Shown in pieces: positions 41,244-45,270 of a DNA stretch of 45,270 nt. The notes under the pieces are model-generated. The model was not told where the DNA came from and did no database searches. It saw only the letters and a program-made list of their open reading frames with translations. This stretch comes from Methanobrevibacter oralis. Its GTDB lineage: Archaea > Methanobacteriota > Methanobacteria > Methanobacteriales > Methanobacteriaceae. The position numbers and the translations under genes were made by a program. The stretch spans positions 1 to 45,270 of the forward strand of contig NZ_LWMU01000041.1 in assembly GCF_001639275.1 (NCBI RefSeq). The letters run 5' to 3'. How positions within the stretch are numbered: the stretch's first letter is position 1; each line of letters begins with the position of its first letter.

Positions 41244-42806
41244 ATGGAGAATCTTCGAAAAACATTGAGGTCTATTGTTAAAGACCCCCGTCATTTTTTT
41301 AAACTATCAATTCAGGGTCTTCTTGTTGGAATATTTTCAGGATTAATGGTTTGTCTTTACAGGTTTCTTTTAGGAGCTTCTGAAAGTATTTTAAGAGATT
41401 TTTTACCTTTAATTAATAGTAATATATTTTACATTATTATGTGGTTTTCTTTACTTATTGTTTTAGCTTTAATTTTAGCATATCTGGTTAAGTGGGAACC
41501 AAATAGTGCAGGTAGTGGTATTCCTCATATTTATGCTGAGGTAAAAGGTCATATGGAAGTGAATTGGAAAAAGTCATTATTTGCTAAGATTGTTGAAGGT
41601 GTTGTGACTGTTTTAGGTGGTTTATCATTAGGTCCTGAGGGTCCATCTGTTCAAGTAGGAGGAATGGCTGGTAAAGGAATTTCAAAACTCTTTAACGGTT
41701 CTAAAACCGATGAGATTAGATTAATTTTAGTAGGTTCTGCAGTAGGTATTACAGCTGCATTTAATGCACCTTTGGCTGGTGTTGTTTTTATTCTTGAAGA
41801 AATTAATCATGGATTTGATAAAACATTAATTTTTATAGCTTTAATTGCAGCTATTGTTTCTGATTTTATTTCAAAAGTTATTTTTGGACAATCTACAATA
41901 TTAAATTTTCCTGTATTGAATATTCCTCTTGGAGATTACTGGTTATTGCTTATTTTAGGAACTATTATCGGTTTACTTGGTTATTTATACAATGTAGGCA
42001 TGATAAAATCAAGTGATTTATGGAATAAAATACCTGAATTTCCATTAGAAATAAAATTTATAATAGTGTTTTTGGTTTCCGGTGTTGTTGCACTTTATAT
42101 TCCGGAGGTTCTTGATGGTGGACACTTTATGATGGATATACTTACAATAGCTGTTCCATCTTTAGGAGTTTTATTAGTTTTATTCATTGCAAAATATTTG
42201 TTTTCATTATTTTCATTTTCATCTGGTGCTCCAGGAGGTATATTTTTACCAATATTAGTCATTGGAGCCTATATTGGAGCTATTTTTGGAGCAGTTGCAA
42301 TACCAGCATTAGGTCTTGAAAATGATTTGATTTATAAATTTATCATTATTTCAATGGCGGGATTTTTCACTGCTACTGTTAGATCTCCAATTACAGGTAT
42401 TGTGCTTTTATCTGAAATGTCAGGATCTACTGAATCTCTTGTAGCTATGATTATTGTGTGTCTTATAGCTTATGTTATTCCTACATTACTTAATAATGAA
42501 CCGATTTATGAAACTTTATTCGAAAGATTGTTAATAAAAGAAAATCAGGAATTTGTAAGACAACCTTCAAAACATGTTTTATCAGAATATGTAGTTCCTC
42601 TTGATTGTGATTTTATTAATCAAGAAATTCATAATATACCTTTTCCAAAAAATGCTATTGTAGTATCCATAATTAGGGATGGTAGTTATATTATTGCTCG
42701 TGATGATTTAAAAATAAAATATGGTGATCAAATTCATTTTTTAACAGATGTTAATGATTATCCTTATGTTCATGAAGAGATTGAATTTTTAATTAATAAA
42801 GATTAA
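41244..42806 (+). CDS. ClC-family chloride transporter with C-terminal TrkA-C domain
   Basis: A 520-residue protein. The membrane part has GSGIPH (90-95), GPEGP (130-134, with Glu132 at the gating-glutamate position), NAPLAGVVFILEEI (with the acidic pair used for proton transfer in exchangers), and GAPGGIFLPILVIGA. Both glutamates point to H+/Cl- exchange rather than a channel. From about residue 445, EYVVPLDCDFINQEI and the closing GDQIHFLTD form a TrkA-C regulatory domain. Intracellular pH or ion homeostasis is a likely role. Confidence 0.92.
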   Translation: MENLRKTLRSIVKDPRHFFKLSIQGLLVGIFSGLMVCLYRFLLGASESILRDFLPLINSNIFYIIMWFSLLIVLALILAYLVKWEPNSAGSGIPHIYAEVKGHMEVNWKKSLFAKIVEGVVTVLGGLSLGPEGPSVQVGGMAGKGISKLFNGSKTDEIRLILVGSAVGITAAFNAPLAGVVFILEEINHGFDKTLIFIALIAAIVSDFISKVIFGQSTILNFPVLNIPLGDYWLLLILGTIIGLLGYLYNVGMIKSSDLWNKIPEFPLEIKFIIVFLVSGVVALYIPEVLDGGHFMMDILTIAVPSLGVLLVLFIAKYLFSLFSFSSGAPGGIFLPILVIGAYIGAIFGAVAIPALGLENDLIYKFIIISMAGFFTATVRSPITGIVLLSEMSGSTESLVAMIIVCLIAYVIPTLLNNEPIYETLFERLLIKENQEFVRQPSKHVLSEYVVPLDCDFINQEIHNIPFPKNAIVVSIIRDGSYIIARDDLKIKYGDQIHFLTDVNDYPYVHEEIEFLINKD

Positions 42807-42896
42807 TTCTAATGAGTTATTGAATTTTAAAATTTGCTAAACAAAATTTAAATTTAATTTATTTTTTACAATTTTTTATATGTGCTTTTGGCCTTT

Positions 42897-43082
42897 TTAT
42901 TGCCAAATCATAATGACTGGAAGTTGTACTCGCAAAATATGATCTAATGTACTTACTCCAACCCACTTATATATTTTTTAAGAATAATTCTGCATTGTTA
43001 AATTCCTAGCTAAATACACTACTTTTTCATGTGGCTCTGACCATTTTTTAGCATCTTCTAGTGTTGTATTAGGTCTAGTCAT
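42897..43082 (-). pseudogene. remnant of a mobile-element or DNA-binding gene
   Basis: The minus strand from ATG at 43082 reads MTRPNTTLEDAKKWSEPHEK, then VVYLARNLTMQNYS, a TAA stop, then KIYKWVGVSTLDHILRVQLPV before a second stop. The NYS-KIYKWVGVST part resembles the helix-turn-helix start of a transposase. The rest of the gene is gone. The family cannot be fixed from these fragments. Confidence 0.35.
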
Positions 43083-43365
43083 AATTTTCTAATTATCAAT
43101 AATTATTGAATTAGTTAAGTTTAATAAAGTTCTTTTTTGTCAATTCATCGCTTAAAATACATGTAAATTTTATTATAATGATTAAGAGGATATAAATTTC
43201 AAATACTATGTTATAAGTAGTTAATTTAGAATATTGAAAACAATGTTTAGCAGATAGCTCATAAAAAATGGTTCTGATTAAAAACAAAAACAAGAACTAA
43301 TAAATTTACAATCTCAAATCTATTTAGGCAAATATAAATAATAATAATAATAAAATTTTACCTAA

Positions 43366-43384
43366 TAACTTAATGTTTAAGTTA
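43366..43384 (+). promoter_or_regulatory. hairpin in the mch 5' leader
   Basis: TAACTTAA and TTAAGTTA pair perfectly around TGT, ending nine bases before the GAGG ribosome binding site. It could modulate translation or be an operator. Confidence 0.35.
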
Positions 43385-43404
43385 ATATTTTATGAGGTTA
43401 AACT

Positions 43405-44376
43405 ATGGTAAGTGTAAACTTAGAAGCTAAAAAAACCGTAGATGTAATGATTGAAAAAGCAGATGAATTAAACATTGAAATTGTAACATTAGATAATGGC
43501 GCTACTGTTCTTGATTGTGGTGTTAATGTAGATGGAAGTTTTAAAGCAGGTGAACTTTATACCAAAGTTTGTCTTGGTGGTCTTGCTGATGTTGGAATTT
43601 CAATTCCTGGTGATTTATCTGAAAAATTCGCTCTACCTTCTGTAAAAATTAAAACTGATTCTCCTTCTATTTCTACTTTAGGTTCTCAAAAAGCAGGCTG
43701 GTCTGTATCTGTTGGAGATTTCTTTGCTTTAGGTTCAGGTCCTGCAAGAGCTATTGCTAAAAAACCAGCTGAAACTTATGAAGAAATTAATTATGAAGAT
43801 AGTGAAGCTGATTTAGCTATTTTAACTTTAGAAGCTGATGTATTGCCTGGTGATGATGTTGCTAAATACATTGCTGATGAGTGTAATGTTGATGTTAAAA
43901 ATGTTTATTTACTTGTAGCTCCTACTTCATCTCTTGTTGGTTCTATTCAAATTTCTGGTAGAGTTGTTGAAAATGGAACTTATAAAATGTTAGAAGCTAT
44001 TAAATTTGATGTAACAAAAGTTAAACATGCAGCAGGTATTGCTCCTATTGCTCCTGTTGATCCAGATGGGTTAAAAGCAATGGGTAAAACCAATGATGCA
44101 GTTTTATTTGGTGGAAGAACATATTATTATGTAGAATCTGATGAAAATGATGATATTGCAGATGTTGCATCTAAATTACCATCTTCAGCAGCTGATGGGT
44201 ATGGAAAACCGTTCTTTGATGTATTTAAAGAAGCTGAATTTGATTTCTATAAAATTGATAAAGGAATGTTTGCTCCTGCAGAAGTTGTCATTAATGATTT
44301 AACTACTGGTAAAATTTATAAAGAAGGATTTGTAAATGTTGATTTACTTAAAAAATCCTTTGGTGTTGATGAATAA
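43405..44376 (+). CDS. mch: methenyltetrahydromethanopterin cyclohydrolase
   Basis: Mch interconverts N5-formyl- and methenyl-H4MPT, the third step of CO2 reduction to methane. The 323-residue protein shows VNLEAKKTVDVMIEKADEL at the start, GGLADVGIS (about 54-62), SQKAGWSVSVGDFFALGSGPARA (about 94-116) and the late FGGRTYYYVE, in full agreement with the family and its length. GAGGTTAAAC precedes the ATG. The gene stands alone, which suggests its own promoter, and it ends with a stop-codon hairpin and T tract. Confidence 0.97.
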   Translation: MVSVNLEAKKTVDVMIEKADELNIEIVTLDNGATVLDCGVNVDGSFKAGELYTKVCLGGLADVGISIPGDLSEKFALPSVKIKTDSPSISTLGSQKAGWSVSVGDFFALGSGPARAIAKKPAETYEEINYEDSEADLAILTLEADVLPGDDVAKYIADECNVDVKNVYLLVAPTSSLVGSIQISGRVVENGTYKMLEAIKFDVTKVKHAAGIAPIAPVDPDGLKAMGKTNDAVLFGGRTYYYVESDENDDIADVASKLPSSAADGYGKPFFDVFKEAEFDFYKIDKGMFAPAEVVINDLTTGKIYKEGFVNVDLLKKSFGVDE

Positions 44377-44402
44377 ATATTCATCATTTATTATTTTTTT
44401 TA
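44368..44402 (+). terminator. stop-codon hairpin and T tract of mch
   Basis: GATGAAT and ATTCATC pair around AAAT, with the TAA stop (44374-44376) at the arm-loop junction, followed by ATTTATTATTTTTTTTT. Confidence 0.6.
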
Positions 44403-44476
44403 AAAAACAATTTAATTACTTTTAAATACTCCTTTTATCAAATATAAATTCATCTTTTAAATAAAAGGTGATAATT

Positions 44477-44713
44477 ATGAACATAAGTGATATGTTAGGA
44501 GATTCTTTTAGATATGCAATTTCAGATTATAAAAAATTTTTAATTTTTGGAATAATTGTTTTACTAGGAAATTTATACTCTGTTTTTCAAAATTGGAGTT
44601 TAAATGGTGCTATTCTACTTATAGGATCTATTGTTAGTTTAATTTTTATATTTGTAGTAATAGGTTATCTCATTGCTGTCAAGCTAAGGTTTTCAATATC
44701 TTATTTTTTTTAA
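44477..44713 (+). CDS. truncated DUF4013 membrane protein
   Basis: A 78-residue protein starting MNISDMLGDSFRYAISDYKKFLIFG, the normal beginning of DUF4013 membrane proteins, which usually run to well over 200 residues. Two membrane helices (about 22-36 and 44-66) remain; the frame then ends at VKLRFSISYFF. AAGGTGAT precedes the ATG at 44477. It is either a shortened functional version or a pseudogene. The next 190 bases hold no further recognisable part. Confidence 0.5.
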   Translation: MNISDMLGDSFRYAISDYKKFLIFGIIVLLGNLYSVFQNWSLNGAILLIGSIVSLIFIFVVIGYLIAVKLRFSISYFF

Positions 44714-44901
44714 TTTTTGCCTTGTTTTATTTAAATTTTTTGTTTAATATTTTTGTTTCTTTTATATAAACTTTTAATTTACTTATATCTAATTTTAAGT
44801 ATTTTTAATAGTTAGTTTTATTAATTAGTAATTATAAATATTTATTTAACAATATTAGTTTATTTTAACTGATTATAGTTGGATTAAGGAGTTGTTCTGT
44901 C

Positions 44902-45270
44902 ATGGTTTTTGAAAATTTAGTTTGTGGAAAATTAGGAAATTTTAATAATTTTGTAAACAGAAAATATTTATTAAGTGGATGTTGCATTTACTCGGAAAGG
45001 AAAATTAAGTTTATCTTCAGTGATTAAATTTCCTTTATGTAATCATAAAAAAAACGACTTCTTTGGAGATAAATCGTTTTTTAAGAACAAAAACAAAAGA
45101 TAGGGGTGTTAGAATTAGTAAACAAGCAGTTTCGGAAAAAAATGCAATTCATAGATCCACAAGTTTATATATGACATGAATGATGATTTAGTTTCGAGTA
45201 TTTATGATCAAAATTAGATGAAATGCCTTTATTTAAAGGATTGCACGTATGTGCAATTGATTCATCGATT
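44902..45270 (+). pseudogene. IS4-type DDE transposase, N-terminal part, frameshifted and cut by the window edge
   Basis: Frame-hopping translation gives FENLVCGKLGNFNNFVNRKY, then AFTRKGKLSLSSVIKFPLCN, then RISKQAVSEK and IDPQVYIDMNDDLVSSIYD, and near the end GLHVCAIDSSI. The TRKGKLSLSSVIKF and ISKQAVS segments and the first catalytic aspartate in AIDSS are characteristic of IS4-superfamily transposases in methanogens. Pieces lie in different frames with internal stops, so the gene is dead. AAGGAG stands ten bases before the first ATG. Confidence 0.6.

Larger units (their letters stand above)
42807..43404. other. 598-base spacer with a degraded gene and the mch promoter region
   Basis: The left part contains the minus-strand remnant at 42897-43082. 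The right part is very AT-rich, with an AAT-type trinucleotide run (near 43330-43351) that includes TATA-like AATATAAATAATA, then the mch leader hairpin and GAGGTTAAAC ribosome binding site. No intact gene; the 60-codon minus-strand frame here is unsupported. Confidence 0.5.

Noticed and set aside
43111-43293. 60-codon minus-strand frame upstream of mch
   Set aside because: It lacks a ribosome binding site and lies in low-complexity AT-rich spacer; composition gives no support.
43330-43351. AAT trinucleotide run as a repeat element
   Set aside because: Short, imperfect and typical of AT-rich promoter spacers here; it overlaps the likely TATA element of mch.

Overview
The window is a strongly AT-rich stretch of an archaeal chromosome, almost certainly from a Methanobacteriales methanogen close to Methanobrevibacter. 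The evidence is the mch gene of methanogenesis, the methanogen-restricted families MtxX, DUF1890 and DUF1894, archaeal GGGP synthase, NadM, ribosomal protein L40e, TFS, HerA-NurA and Mre11-Rad50, Mur-ligase-type wall genes, ribosome binding sites of the GGTGAT/GGAGG type, and TTG/GTG starts. I cannot name a species.

Layout. 1-1.9 kb: two small secreted Asp/Glu/Asn-rich surface proteins, one ending in an LPPTG-type wall-sorting signal. 1.9-5.5 kb: TrmO, a Mop molybdate-binding protein, a minus-strand group (a secreted metallopeptidase-like protein, NadM, MoaE, and an overlooked 45-residue membrane protein), and a secreted lipoprotein-like protein. 5.5-10.7 kb: Tsr3, L40e, GGGP synthase, then NurA-HerA and a DUF4012 protein. 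10.9-14.8 kb: Mre11-Rad50. 14.8-15.6 kb: a broken P-loop ATPase remnant and a stand-alone ThsB/MTH538-type TIR-like protein. 15.6-18.8 kb: a Mur ligase, a VanW-like extracellular protein and a MobA-like nucleotidyltransferase. 18.8-26.8 kb: DUF169, a Cas4/AddB-like nuclease and a UvrD helicase on the minus strand, divergent from a small protein and a DUF1998 (MrfA-like) helicase fused to TPRs. 27-35.8 kb: an Fe-S aldo/keto reductase, HypAB, a DUF354 protein, tRNA-Ala(GGC), a polytopic membrane protein, DUF1890-DUF1894-MesA-type methionine synthase, CbiF, and two pilin-like proteins. 35.7-38 kb: TatD, UppS and MtxX. 38.2-40.5 kb: a decayed IS630 element and an intact VapBC pair. 40.9-45.3 kb: TFS, a ClC transporter, mch, a truncated DUF4013 protein and a transposase pseudogene running off the end.

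Functional themes. Several genes serve DNA ends and repair: NurA/HerA and Mre11/Rad50 form the archaeal resection set, and the UvrD plus Fe-S nuclease and MrfA-like helicase add a second repair or defence module. Cofactor and one-carbon genes (HypAB for NiFe hydrogenases, CbiF for corrinoids, MoaE/Mop/MobA-like for Mo or W, Mch, MtxX, MesA-type MetE) support hydrogenotrophic methanogenesis and methionine synthesis. UppS, the Mur ligase and the VanW-like protein point to pseudomurein assembly.

The most unusual signal is not a gene. At ten gene ends, on both strands, the stop codon lies in or directly against a short hairpin followed by a T-rich tract, which looks like a systematic intrinsic-terminator architecture. 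No CRISPR array or rRNA was seen.
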